Source: Antedon mediterranea (taxonomy: Eukaryota > Echinodermata > Crinoidea > Comatulida > Antedonidae). From it: DNA of 64,000 nt. Below the pieces are notes generated by a model. That model saw only the letters and a list, made by a program, of their open reading frames with translations. It was not told where the DNA came from and made no database searches. Where the stretch lies: NCBI RefSeq assembly GCF_964355755.1, contig NC_092674.1:11973001-12037000 (forward strand), in the 5' to 3' direction. Within the stretch, counting starts at the first letter, position 1. The number at the start of each line of letters is the position of its first letter. Of the stretch, positions 1 through 12,500 are shown piece by piece. Both the position numbers and the translations under genes were made by a program.

Positions 1-327
1 TTCTATTGCAATACTTATACTGTTTAGTTATCTATCTTGATACAGAAGTAAGCATTGACAAACATTGAGTCACAAGGACCATTTATACTAGAAGCTAACA
101 ACAATCCACGATAACTAGATAAATATGAATTTTTGTACATAAAACCAAAGAAATCGAAGAAGGTTTAACCCTAGAACTATATAATAATAAATAACCATCT
201 TATAGAATATTTAATATATATTTTCACAAGTCCAATCAAATGAAGTCATGATTAGCAATAGCAATAATATTGTGATGATTATATTTTTCTTACTGACCAT
301 AACTCAATTGATATAAATATTAATTAA

Positions 328-865
328 AGATGTCCCTTTGACTAATTCCAACAAATTTTTTTTTTAATATTTCGAAAAAAGGTGGGTCATTTTGAAGTAT
401 CATAATAGTTATTAACTTTCACTAAAAATTAGTCGAAAAGAAAATCATTTAACTGAAATACAGACATTTTTTTTTTTTTTAAATAACTTTGACTTCCAGT
501 CAAAGTTTTCTATCAAAACATATCATAATGCAACGCGCTTGTTTGGCTACTCTGTATGCATAATCATAAAACTTCCTCGCGATCTGTGTGAAAACACCTT
601 CTCAACCGTGACGAGTTGTAAAACAATCCTAATTAGCATCATGCATAATGCATACTCGTGGTTTGAAATCTTTGTTTACTTTGGCTCGCGACGATTTTCC
701 AGCAAAATGTAATCAAATTTGTTTACCGGTTAATTACGTAAACTTGTTGTTTTTGGCTCGAATTTTCGACTTAAAGTGAATAACTTTAATATTAGTTTGA
801 TATGGCCAATTTAAATATAGAATATTTTGACCTTCATTTTTTGTGTTTCAAGGAACAATACATCT
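328..865. mobile_element. Non-autonomous TTAA-target DNA element (short form)
   Basis: Bounded by TTAA at 324-327 and 866-869. The right inverted end reads AGATGTATTGTTCC and the left, slightly damaged end AGATGTCCC. The interior is collinear, in inverse orientation, with the element at 16228-18117: both carry the gtgggtcattttgaagtatc block, the block around gcataatcataaaacttcct, and the terminal ~150 bp. It lacks the 1.3-kb array that sits inside the other copy. A TTAA duplication is characteristic of piggyBac-type transposition. No transposase is encoded. It lies to the left of the last visible UBXN7 exon, probably in an intron. Confidence 0.82.
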
Positions 866-1020
866 TTAAAAGTATTATTTTTATCAAATACAGCATGAAT
901 GGTTATTCTATAGTAGAATAAAAACTTCCTTTTTGTTTAATGTAAGAAACATGTTTAATTTAGTATAAATGGACATGGATCGTGGTGCATAGTGGAAGGA
1001 ATGAATATCATCTTACTCAC

Positions 1021-4000
1021 AGTGGCAAGAGTTCCTTTGTGCATCATATCAAGAGGTGGTCTGAAGAGATCTTCCAGAGTACGTTTTTTTGTTCCTTCTC
1101 CCCCACCTCCTTTATTTTTGCTAAGATCTCGTATCATTTCCTCTTGTTGTTCTGGCGAGACAAAAATATTCCCCAACAAGTAATATACAGAAAATACCAT
1201 TATCTTTTGGATGATAAAAGACATAATAATATATACAAAGTTACAAGTAAAACGAAAAGTAAATTAAATACACATGAAATTTGAGTTTAGTTCTAATTAC
1301 AGTTTCCAATCTTCTGCGGCTCTTTATTTAAAGGTTTTAGAATTTTTTTTCCAAATTAGTGTTTACTACTTTGTGTAAGGGTGCATTTGGCTAAGGGTGT
1401 TCTTGGTAGCCATACAACTGCAAATATTCCTTACTTTGTCTAAGGGTACATTTGGCTAAGGGTGTTCTTGGTAGCCATACAACTGCAAATATTCCTTACT
1501 TTGTCTAATAAGGGTGCATTTGGCTAAGGGTGTTCTTGGTAGCCATACAACTGCAAATATTCCTTACTTTGTCTAATAAGGGTGCATTTGGCTAGGGGTG
1601 TTCTTGGTAGCCATACAACTGCAAATATTCCTTACTTTGTCTAATAAGGGTGCATTTGGCTAAGGGTGTTCTTGGTAGCCATACAACTGCAAATATTCCT
1701 TGAATCAACCGTGGAAAAATTGTACACCGACATAGCCCCTAGCAAAGAACTTATAACACAAGAATTTCCTGTTCGTCCGAAGTGTGTAACAATTTCGAAA
1801 GGCATTGTAGGATAGAATAGAGCTAATGGGTGGCGCCATTTTGAGCCATGGAAAGGCAAATTCTTTGTAGAGCAGATAGGATAATTGACAGGCATGACGG
1901 GACATAAAAAAGCTCTAAAAACACAGGAATGATATTGATAATCTAAATTTAGAATTTTCTTTGTACAAATATGTAGTTTGCGGATTTTTCATTCCAATCT
2001 TTTGTTTTTACGTTTTTTTTTATTAATATTTATTTGTTATTATGCCCTTTATTAGGCCTATATTTGATTGAATTAAAATAAACAATTATGCAAAACTACT
2101 TTCATTAACAAGTTTATTTGTGTTGTTGATCATAATAGAGAAATCGTATATTTTTAGTTTTGAAAAGACTGAATTTTACTATATTTATTGATAGACCTTA
2201 CCCTCTATAGCAATAGTTTTTCCTTTCTAGTTTGAAGAGGGCGCTGCTCCATGTAGTGAAATGTCGTCGCCCAGTTTGACTTTTTAACCCTGTACTTCCG
2301 ATACTGTGTTTTGAATGTGCCTCGGACAAACAGGAGATTCTTGTGTTGTAAGTTCTTTCCCCCTCGTCATCTCCAAAGAGGTTTTTATGTAAGAGCATTA
2401 TAGGCAAAACATGTGCACTCGATTTACCATCAAAACAATGGAGATAGTGAGCCTTCACCCATGCCAATGAAGCAGCAACATGTTTATGGTGCTTTTATTT
2501 TAAATGAAAAAAAATTGGTGACAAAATTCAGTGTTTAGAGAGTCACTTACTTGTCTCAGCTCGGAAATCTCTAAATCTATCAAATACTGATCCAGGAGCA
2601 CCTCTCCTTCTTTGTCTTGGTCCTAAAGAAAAGTGAGATGGAAATGTTTTTAACAGAAACTATAGCAGCTCGAGTACACACTTATTTATTAGTTGAACCC
2701 CAATTAGGAGTGTAAGTGTTCTCCTAATATGGATGTCCACTGAATAGGAATTGGCCGTAGTGTTAAACATAATTCCTTTCAATCATTACCCCGGTGTATT
2801 AGTACATCACAGCCACTGATCACCAACTGGGAGACCAGTCTTTGACTGAAGAGGTTACTTAGTTATAAATATAAATTTCAATTCAATATAAATTTCAATT
2901 CAATTCAATGGAACAATTAACAAACATCTAAAATATATACCATGGACAACGGTTAAAAAACATGAATTACATAAAATATATGTTTATTACTTACCAAAAG
3001 TTGGAATATCCTGAACAAGTACCTCACGTTTCTGTGGAATTGGTGCCCTCACATTATCGCTGAAATAATAAACAATTAAAAAAAAGTTGACTTCATGCGC
3101 ACATTGCTTGTAATGTAATAATTCCTAAAGATGCACTGGTTCTTTGATGCCTTGTACCTGTGCCAAGGTTCCTCCTGTGACTTCACCTTAAGCTTGGTTA
3201 CCACTTTGACGCAATGCAACATACTACTATAATCATCGAAAGAAATTTAACCAATCACGATACAATTGTTCATCCAAACTGTGTGCTTGTTATGGTCAAC
3301 TCGCTTGGCCATATGTTGGGTCTGTAGTGGGAACCACGCTTTAACTGCTTGATGACCACTCAGCTTGCTTAAACGCTTCTTTAACAAATGTACACAATTG
3401 AGTGTTTTTGATTTTATATGTATGTATTAAACTGTTAATAGGAGGCTTACCCAGATGCTTCAAGTGCTGCTGCAGATGACGTTGACGATGAGGTTGATGA
3501 TCCTGCCGTCTCAGCAACACCATCTAATTGCATGCTGATAGCCATTTCAAGATTTCCATTACACATATCTAGTAACTTACGGCCAATTTCAACACTGGCA
3601 CCTGTAAATACAAATAATTAGACATATTAACGAAGATTATGTTTAGAAAAGTGTAACTATCATTTTCTCATTTTTAAACCATGCTTTATTATATATTCTA
3701 CTCTGCAAACAAATAGTGCCACACTGCCATATGTTTTGCTCTTTACCACAACAATTATGCATTTTGAACTGTATTCCCGGACCCGGACGCCCAACCAGGA
3801 GGGCGGTTCACGGTTTCCACCATCCATGCACACACATACTCTCATTACTGTACCAGAATGGTGTCCGGCGGGGGATAGTTTATTACCATTAGTTAAGGTC
3901 CTATGTAAAGCACCTAGAGGGGTCAGTGATCCATTAGGCGCTATATAAATACTGTTTATTATTATTACTTTAGTTACATGTGGCTAGGTATAGATATGCC

Positions 4001-4537
4001 TGCACTAGGCCACCTAGCCTATCTTATCTGGCCTATAAATGCCTATATACAGCATCATCTGGCTGCTACTACTGCCTACTACCTACTACTAGGCTGGGCC
4101 TAGATTTGAATATTCTATTCATTAAATGATTTATTCATCATGAAAGGACACACAGACAGACAGACACAGCCTCAAGATCAAGGTATACAGTATAAAGGTA
4201 TAAGCGGCGCTACTATACTTTCGCACCTACCTAGGGCCTAGCTAGCCCTAACTGGAAAACACAATTTGATAACATCCAACGGGGATGCGCGCGCGCGACG
4301 GGGTGATGTTGTTGCGGACTTGTATACTATTATTATGGTCAAGTTAGGTGCGAAAGTAGTAGTCGCTTCTAGCCTAGGCCCTAGCCCTACTTCATGAGCT
4401 GAAACTTATCTTACACTAAATTATAGTTCTTGTGGTGTATATAAATACACATCTTAACAGCTACATAATTTACCTGTAACGGAGCGGAACTGTTCAGCTA
4501 AAGCTTTCATACCCTTAATTTTGGATTTGGAAGCCAT
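1021..4537 (-). CDS. UBXN7: UBX domain-containing protein 7-like (p97/VCP adaptor), 5' five exons, partial
   Basis: Five exons join in phase: 4474-4537 (start MASKSKIKGMKALAEQF), 3451-3601, 2995-3059, 2551-2622 and 1021-1151. All have GT donors and AG acceptors. Exon 2 gives a UBA-like helix segment (GRKLLDMCNGNLEMAISMQLD) followed by a Ser-rich linker. Exon 3 gives DNVRAPIPQKREVL, exon 4 VFDRFRDFRAET, and exon 5 LEDLFRPPLDMMHKGTL. These blocks match vertebrate UBXN7 in order and spacing. In that family the UBA domain binds ubiquitinated substrates such as cullin-RING targets, and the UBX domain recruits p97/VCP. The UAS, UIM and UBX exons are not in positions 1-1020 and must lie beyond the left edge, so only about the first 125 residues are visible. 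The start is chosen because it gives the family-typical short leader before the UBA helix. The identification is firm; the missing 3' half cannot be assessed. Confidence 0.9.
1378..1703. repeat. 68-bp minisatellite in a UBXN7 intron
   Basis: Five head-to-tail copies of a unit containing gtgcatttggctaagggtgt and ending with catacaactgcaaatattcc. Starts are at about 1381, 1446, 1514, 1582 and 1650, so the first step is 65 bp and the rest 68 bp. Copies are nearly identical, implying recent amplification. It lies in the intron between exons 4 and 5 of the UBXN7-like gene. Confidence 0.92.
3760..3968 (+). repeat. SINE/LINE 3'-end fragment with L2-like tail
   Basis: A GC-richer block in UBXN7 intron 1 ends in aggcgctatataaatactg followed by (TTA)n. 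A GCGCTATATAAAT ending followed by a short tandem tail is typical of L2-clade LINEs and SINEs that borrow their 3' end. The 5' limit is approximate. No tRNA-like promoter boxes were recognised. Confidence 0.6.
4202..4368. mobile_element. Short inverted-repeat element (MITE-like)
   Basis: Left end aagcggcgctactatacttt continues with cgcacctacctaggg. Right end gttaggtgcgaaagtagtag continues with tcgctt, which is its imperfect inverse. The loop holds a (GC)n run and a GGGGTGATGTTG segment. It sits in UBXN7 intron 1, about 100 bp from the first coding exon. No coding capacity. Confidence 0.6.
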
Positions 4538-5208
4538 GTCGACTTTTTTCCGACTTTTTTTAATCTAGTGCAAATAGCTCCCTCAAGTGGTGGGCTAAGT
4601 CAACGTAACTGTAGAGGGGGCTATTGTATTTTTTGTAAACATTAAACTACAGTGTATTGAGGTATATTCAGAGGCCTAACAATGGAAATATGCAAACAGG
4701 ATAATTATGCTTTACAGTTTATATGATTTTATTTGTGGTTATATGACACGTTCAGAGTTCTCCTTCCCTGCTAATTGTTTGACTGATTTTCGATTTTATT
4801 CCTCAAATGTTTGGTTAAAGATGCATTGTTCCCCAAAAAGGAAGATTAATAGAATCAGACTTTATGTTATTGTGTAGTTTTAATCAAGTTAATCAGGTAC
4901 TTCTGCAGTAATAATACATTTTAAAAAAAATTTCTTAAAATTTCAAAATAAATCTTTAAATTCAACCAAATACCAATTTGACTAATGTTTGCTTTAAATA
5001 AATTACAGTTCTTTTTTTCAGGTAAATAATTTTTGTTTTCGTTCGATCAAATTTTTTGTCAAAGGCTTTGCTTAACGAAAACCGTCTCAACCCGTGACGA
5101 TTTGGGGTTCTATTAAAACTATTTAAAATTGTTTGTGGGTTCGTTTTCTGTGAGCAAGAAAATACCAATCTTTGTAAATAAATACTCAATTTAAATCCGT
5201 ATTCTCTA
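4538..5208. other. Upstream flank of the UBXN7-like gene; no gene seen
   Basis: AT-rich sequence upstream of the minus-strand UBXN7 start. It should contain that gene's 5'UTR and promoter, but no TATA box or other convincing element could be assigned. No supportable ORF. Confidence 0.5.
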
Positions 5209-5358
5209 AAACTCTGTCTACATTAAACTTTATGTGAAAAAATGTGATGTGCCCATAATAATATGGACATGTCATATCACTACCATATGAGGCTTATCAC
5301 TACCATTGCCACATCACAACTTTTTTTGTCAAACTAGTTTGATAGTGTAGACAGAGTT
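5209..5358. mobile_element. MITE family M1, copy 1
   Basis: About 150 bp with inverted ends AACTCTGTCTACA. The internal strings aatgtgatgtgcccata and tatcactaccat are shared with copies at 10525-10673 and 38037-38168. No coding capacity. The superfamily is uncertain because no clear target-site duplication was found. Confidence 0.8.
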
Positions 5359-6054
5359 AAACGTATAAACCATGCCATGTTAATCGTATACACAGTTCCA
5401 GTCTTGTAGATTACATAACACATTGATGATTTTTTCTGAACTGACATTTTTTCGGCTGTAAACACACATCATAGTAGAGATCCATTATTACACTCATCAA
5501 GAATGCTAAACATAATTATTATCATAGTGATAATGACCTATTAAACTAAGGGAAAACACAATTGAACCAGATAAACAACATGATTAACGATATCTGCGAA
5601 CTGTGTGAATGCGACAAATTGACAATTCTACGACGATAATGAATCGATTGCCTAAATTAGGGAAAATGTATCAGATAATTATTGTGAATAGGCCTACTAT
5701 CAAACTTGATGGCAAATTGGGATAAGGTAATTTAAACAAGATGAATGGTAGGCCTACGATAAAAAGGTAGGCTACGTGTTACAAATTCTCATCTGCCTTT
5801 TCGAGAGAAACTATTTTACTCAATAGCAACACATTGGCATATTCCTAAAACGACATTAACTTGATTGAGTTTGCAACACTTTTTTTAAATGATTGTAGGC
5901 ATTATAAACTACGCTCATTGACGTATATTTAACCAGTTTTCTAGTCAGCTGGCCGGGCCCAATAGTATTGAAATGAGAATATTTCCAACCTGGTCAATGG
6001 TCAGAATTACGGTGGCCCACAACTGTCACGCACACTACTGTATATAAATCATAT
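5359..6054. other. Intergenic, no gene or repeat recognised
   Basis: AT-rich unique-looking sequence with a few taggcctac words. No open frame with family resemblance on either strand. Confidence 0.5.
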
Positions 6055-6655
6055 TCACACAATTAAAGAAGAAATCACACAATTAAAGAAAGAATCGCAT
6101 ATAAACAAAAGAAAGCATGAAAATATAAAACGAAATGCACAAATAAAGAAGAAACGCGCAATTAAAGAATAGCTAAGCACAATTAAAGAAGTCCGCAACA
6201 AATTCGAAAGCTCCTCGGATCGCACAATTAAAGAAGTTCGCAACAAAATCAAAAGCTCCTCGCACAATTAAAGAAGTCCGCAACAAATTCGAAAGTAACT
6301 CGCACAATTAAAGTACAGTAGTCCGTATGGAACGCCATCGCTGCCTCCGGAAGCAAACTTTAATTCTATTCGGCTCTTTTACCATTACGTTCGGCTCTTT
6401 TAGCATTCGGCGCATTTCTATTCGGCCCATTTACCATTACGTTCGGCTTTTTCAGAATTCGGCGCATTTCTATTTGGCCCATTTACCATTACATTCGGCT
6501 CTTTCAGCATTCGGCTCTTTTTTATTCGGCCCATTTACCATTACGTTCGGCTGTTTTTGATTCGGCCCTTTTTTATTCGGCTCTTTCTGCATTACGTTGG
6601 GCTCTTTTTAAATCGGCATTTTTTATATGGCGCAATTAAAATCTAACCTTTGACA
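6055..6655. repeat. Two adjoining minisatellites
   Basis: The first part (about 6055-6320) reiterates cacaattaaagaag with a variable partner, resolving toward cgcaacaaattcgaaagctcc. The second part (about 6360-6620) reiterates attcggcycwttt, with the longer unit cggcccatttaccattacgt. The outer edges both carry a cRcaattaaa word (6058 and 6642). Short reading frames here are repeat artefacts. Confidence 0.75.
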
Positions 6656-7088
6656 TGGGGTCAAATGGAAGAAAATCAACGACTGGAAATGAGTCTGTGA
6701 AAAGTTTACAAACATTTGATCATCATGGCACCAACCATGAGTAGCCAACCGATTAAAGATGTGTTGAATAACCTAAAACCCATCTTTTAACACATTTTGA
6801 GAGAGAAAGGGTAAATTATTATTATTAAATGTTAGGCTGACACTAGGCTAGGCCTAGCTAGCCTAGGCCATAAATCAAACCTTTTCTCTCTCAAAATGGT
6901 CAATAAGGTGGGACAATTGCAAGTTCTCTAACACATTAATCATGTCAATAAAATGATTAGTCATATTGAAAAAATAGCCTTCAAATTCATTTAATTCAAC
7001 CAACTAAACACTCTACATGCTGCATCTATATGTTTTGTAAACTTTTCATAGACTCGTTTCCAGCCGTTGATTTTCTTCCATTTAAGGC
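6653..7088. repeat. Inverted-repeat element
   Basis: About 65-bp arms at 6658-6713 and 7035-7085 are inverse copies (tggaagaaaatcaacg, then gactcgtttccagccgttga read inversely). A second nested inverted pair, attttgagagagaaaggg against ccttttctctctcaaaat, lies inside. No coding content. It probably represents a foldback or MITE-like element. Confidence 0.7.
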
Positions 7089-9543
7089 ATACTTTCTGCA
7101 AACGAATTTTATACCGTACCAACCGTGCCGCCAGTTTAGTTTTATTTACGGTGTTACGTCATATTGTGAGGTGGGGAAAAGGGCTGGCGGGAAATACTGG
7201 AATTTGTCAATAAAATTATCGGTTGTGATATTAACTATTAAGAATTAATACATTATTATAAATCATTTCTATTGATTGGACTATGCACCTTTATTTCTTA
7301 AGAATTATCAAGATTGTCATTGGCATGACGTGAAGATGTTACGAAAATTGAAAGACAGAAACCAGATGTTGCCATCGGATCCATCCATTATAATTCATAC
7401 TGGTAGACCAGACCCTGTAGCCTATACTCACTAATATTCAACATTGAAACAAAAAAGGGATTGCACGCAACATTAAAAAAAATGGAACATCTTTATTGTT
7501 GACTGTAAATAATATATTTCTTCATATCTGTTATTTTGTCTTCGTAGTCGTTGAAATACATGGTGAGTTATATCAGACTTAGTTTATAAAAATTTTAAAA
7601 TTTTTATCCATCCTGTATTGTCGATTTACTCGCTATATTGGATGCGTATGAAATTATTTACAGATTTTTTTTGTTATATTATTAAATACGCATTTTCGGT
7701 ACATTTCTTTCATTGATACAACTGGCTTTTAACCTATGACAATTACAAAAACACTACAACATGTAAATATTTTTAATGGAAGATTTATTCAGAACTGCAT
7801 TTACAAACAAACTTGCATTGATGTCTACAATTTATTATTTAAATTGTTGGATTAGCACAATATTGGATATATTTACGATTACATGCACATCTTAAAAAGC
7901 AATACAATTACAAACAATTACTACACCACAGAAAAAAAAACACATATTTATACATTTGTGCACAAAATGTATAGCAAGACACACCAGCAAGGTACGACCA
8001 TGGACCTGACCTTCGACCCGACTCTAGACTTAATTTGCATCGCCTTATTTAATAAAAGAAGAGTAAATTACAGATTTTGATCTCACTCTTTCCTAATGTA
8101 GCCCTCCTGTTTATTGTGTACCGCATTAAAACCCAGGCAGACTTAATAATTAATTTCTAAATAAGTGGTCACTTTGAAATCTACTATCTGTACTAGGCTC
8201 TCAGTAAGAAAGTAAATGTTCAATTAAAATGAATATGAAATGATATTGTATGATTTATTGCAAATAATTTGACGACCATGAAATTATACAATTCAAAAAT
8301 AACTATCTAAATAAAAACTGTTATAAGAAAATAATGGATGGAACCGAAACATATTGCACACCAAAAAAAGAGTAGTATGTATATTCAAAACAATAAGAAA
8401 GAAGAACGATATATTCTATACTATCAACAACCGTTTTACATCGCTATTGTTTTCAGGTTAACGTGCAAATAATATAAAAAAACATAGTGATTTTGTGTCC
8501 TGTAAAGTAATTTTTTCAGGCTAACAATAAAGTGTAATGCTAAGTAGAAACTTATTGCTCAAAAACATGCTATGGTAGCTTCATTTTAGTACGACACAAA
8601 CATATGAAAATAATCAAGAAATAAATTTTTTTTTTAAATTAAATCATATTTCATAAACAAAACATATTTCTGTGGATTACTTTTCACACAATCCCCAAAC
8701 CTTATATCATGTTTGAAAGAAAAAGTCAACGCAAGACCAATAAATGAATCGAAAAAGCGATGACATCTAATTTTAGCATACTTAGCAACAATAATAACAA
8801 ACTGTTTACAATATAGCACAGAAAAAGCAGACTCAGTGAGGTGTACCAAAATTTAAGTACTGTAAATATGAAGGAAGTGTACAAATTGTTTAAAAAAAAA
8901 GTCTTCAGATAAAGACTTTAAAGTAGCACACTGTTCGATTGAAATTAGTATGTAGTTAATATTTAATGAAAGTCAAAATGTCCATTTAGTTAAATTTCAT
9001 GATGTTCTAGGTCTCCAATGACCTATGGACCCTGTACAGTATTGTGTCATCAGTCGATTTACAAAAAGAACCATATAGTAGCCTATCCTCAAATAACAAT
9101 CCCAAAATTCTGGAAACTTCACTGGAGATAGAAGATTTATAACCTAACAGTTGCTTGCTTCACTAGCTTATGATATTTATTTAATAATAACATTCAATGA
9201 ACTATGGATAATGCATTTTTCAATGAAACAGTAAGTACAAAGATAATATTTAAATTAATTTTCCAAATTAAGTATTGAGTGACTGTTAATTAAGTTTCAG
9301 ATGGCAAGAACATTTATTGTGTATCTAAAATATATTATTAATTCACAGAAGCTGCAGCTACTAGTACTAATTTGCTAATTGTATAAGCTATACTCCTGCT
9401 AGACTGTAAATACATTGTTTAACCTTTAATCAATAACAAATTAAGCAAAATAATCTGAAGTTCAGAAATTTAAATAACAATATAATTACCTCGATAGTAT
9501 AGTACCATGCAATACATGCAAAAATAATATGGTAATATTAAAA
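7089..9543. other. Intergenic and 3' flank of the CREG-like gene
   Basis: Very AT-rich. The part nearest 9543 probably holds the 3'UTR of the minus-strand CREG-like gene. Several TTTATT words (AATAAA on the minus strand) occur, but no particular polyadenylation site can be chosen. No supportable gene. Confidence 0.45.
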
Positions 9544-12500
9544 TTAAGGCTTAGCCTTAAAATAATCGTTGACGTCAATCGTAATACCCCCACCGAAAAA
9601 GTCAATCATCCATATATCTGTCAATTTTGTTTTTAAGAAAACAAAATTATGGTCTACTGGCCACGTCGCCATGTTTGGGTGACGGGAGAACATCGCTTTC
9701 TTGATAAATTCCAGTTCAGCAGGATCAGATACTTGTATCACATTTCCTATAATAAAAAGAAAATGTAAATCCTTAAAAAATAGCTTTGACAATATATATT
9801 AAAATAAATGTTATGGCTGAGTCACATGATTTTTTTTTCGCAGTGCTTCTTCATCTTCCACAAGTAAGTTTCGCATTTTGTGTAAAACTGGAGAGTAAAA
9901 AATAAACAGAAGATAAATGAAAATATCATCAGAGCTTCATTTTTTACTATAAGTATAAACCTCAGTACTATGATGAACTTGTTTTGATGCAGCGTCTAAT
10001 GGCCATTTAGATACACCAGTTATGTAACACCCCCACAGTCACGCAAAACTGTGTCTGTGTTAAGTGAATCAACCAAGAAGGTATTCTTCTACCAACGATT
10101 CTAGTCATGCAAAAATTTACATTCTCCAAGAAATGATTGATGTCAACACCATTATGGTATAGAAACAACACTGTGCAAAAATATATGTTCCGATATTTTG
10201 AAAATATATACGGCAGCCATGTTGATAATAAATTAGTTCACTGTTCGATAATTAACTCTCAATGAAGACTTTCCAAATAATGTGGTGGGAGTCTCCTAAT
10301 ATTCAGAGTCATCTCCTGATAAAATGCAATTTCTTTCAGATATTCTGGATAAACAAAAAATATCCCAATATCTAATTTCTATTATTCTAGATAAAGAAAA
10401 AAAAAAAGAAAATATGCTGAATATTGGTTGTTAAATAAGTGAAATAATGAGTTGTCATCGTAACTTCTACCGTTGGCACGTCTCACATTGCCATGGTTAC
10501 AATTATAAATACCTGCAATGGTCTAAAGCTCTGGCTGCACTCTCAAACTTTATGTGATAAAAAAATGTGATGTGCTCATATACTGTATGGACATGTGATA
10601 TATCATCACTACCATTATTTGGGCACATCAACCTTTTTTTGTCAAACTAGTTTGATAGTGTAGACAGAGCTTAAAGTGTGAACTTACCAAACATGACAAG
10701 TCTGGAACATAAAGGACTTTCAGGGTCGCTGTTCTTTGTCAAATGACAGTCATCAATGTTGAACTCTGCTTCGCTAAAAGCAAGTGTTATTTGGCTGTTT
10801 TTGGCGATATCTTTCATACTAATATCAAGCATAGATGCATACATATAAGGCACTCCAGTACTGTTATCTACCGGACCATCACAGATTGAATTCGGGTTTA
10901 GGAAGGGACGTCCTTGATATGCCGGATGTGTTGATGTTGTTCCAAGCATTGCCCAGTCAGCCTGTAAACAAATAATTTATCATACACTGAAACCTGTTTT
11001 TTTTATACAGAACAAAATCAATTCTTGTATTGTCAAGGCCTAAAAACGTGTTATATTTGTATTTAAGTACCGTAAATACAGGTAAGCACTGCGTCAAAAA
11101 AACTGGGCTAAAGCAGTAAAGGTTTTTTTTTAAACACTAACAGATTTAATTTTTAATGAAAAAAGACTGTTACTTCTAGGTAAATACTGTTTGATCAAAA
11201 GTAAATTAATTAAATAAAATAATGATTACCTTATGCACGATATATCTAGCTCTTTCTGCATAATGTGTATATGGAGGACGGACATCAGTTACCTACATAA
11301 AAAAACAAAAAGTAAGGTTTAACAAGAAATATTTCTTACAAAAAACGTCGCTCGCATGTTTACATTACATAACAGTTTTTTGGTGAACCAATATTATTAA
11401 AAAATATTTCATTGCATCATTGTCCCTAGCCTAGAGGATTAGTTTCTCTGTAAAGAAAGTTTTGGAAAAAAGGATTTTTTATGCTTATAAAATGCATATC
11501 AAAGCCGATAAATAAGTGGGCCGAAGTGGGCTACAGTTTTGCACCACACCACACCAAACTGATTTTTGAGTCAAGAAACATAGTTTTGTATTGTATTTTT
11601 TGCTATACAATTTAGAAATGTGTAGCAATATTGTTGTTTTGTATAGCTTTTTGCTATGCTACACTGGCGAAATTATTCCCTGCACTGATCTTCGATTTCT
11701 TACTTAAATTTTCCTTGTTTACACTCACAACATAATATTATGTAACAACCAACATGTCTATACAATTCAACCAAGAAAAACGATACTGAACTCACTGCGA
11801 AACGTTTACCATCTTAAATTAACAATTAATTGCCAGATTATGCTTCATTTTCCACCAAAAATGTAGAAACTATAATGGCAGTGTTATAAAATCTGATTAC
11901 ACTACATTTAGACACAACAATATATTTATTTTTAGTTTTGAAAGGCACTTTTTTTTTATTTACAGACTATTGGGACCATGGACGATAGGGCTTTTTTTAA
12001 AGACGATCATGTACCAACGCGTGCAGGCGGTAGGGCCCAACTTTGTGGACGTTCGGGCCCAACTTTGTGGACTTTAGGGGTCAACTGTGTGCACGTTCGG
12101 GCCCAATATAATTCGATGATTGGGCCCATTATAAAAATAAAGGGAAGACGATCGGGTCCACGAAAACAAACTGGATTTATAATTGTTCACCATAAAATAT
12201 TACTACGGTATATATTATGATTACTCTATTTATTTTAAGGGTAAATTTGTTTTTTCTATACCAAACACAATAAAATAAAAAAACAAATAAATCATTAGTC
12301 TAAAAAAGGGATACAATTTCAATTTCTCTCTCTGTCAAACAATTGCAACAGGTAGTAGACACAGCACAGTGGGCAGTCCACAGTATTTGGTCCGTGGGTT
12401 GAAAAATTTCATTTACAGATTTTGATGTAACTCTCGGCCATTTCTGAATGTAGACATGTTGAAATTTATTAAATAACATTTATTTTATTTTTCTGTTATT

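Noticed and set aside
1-1020. Searched for UAS-domain exons of UBXN7
   Set aside because: No segment with an acceptor and donor encodes a UAS-like sequence. The interval is occupied largely by the TTAA element.
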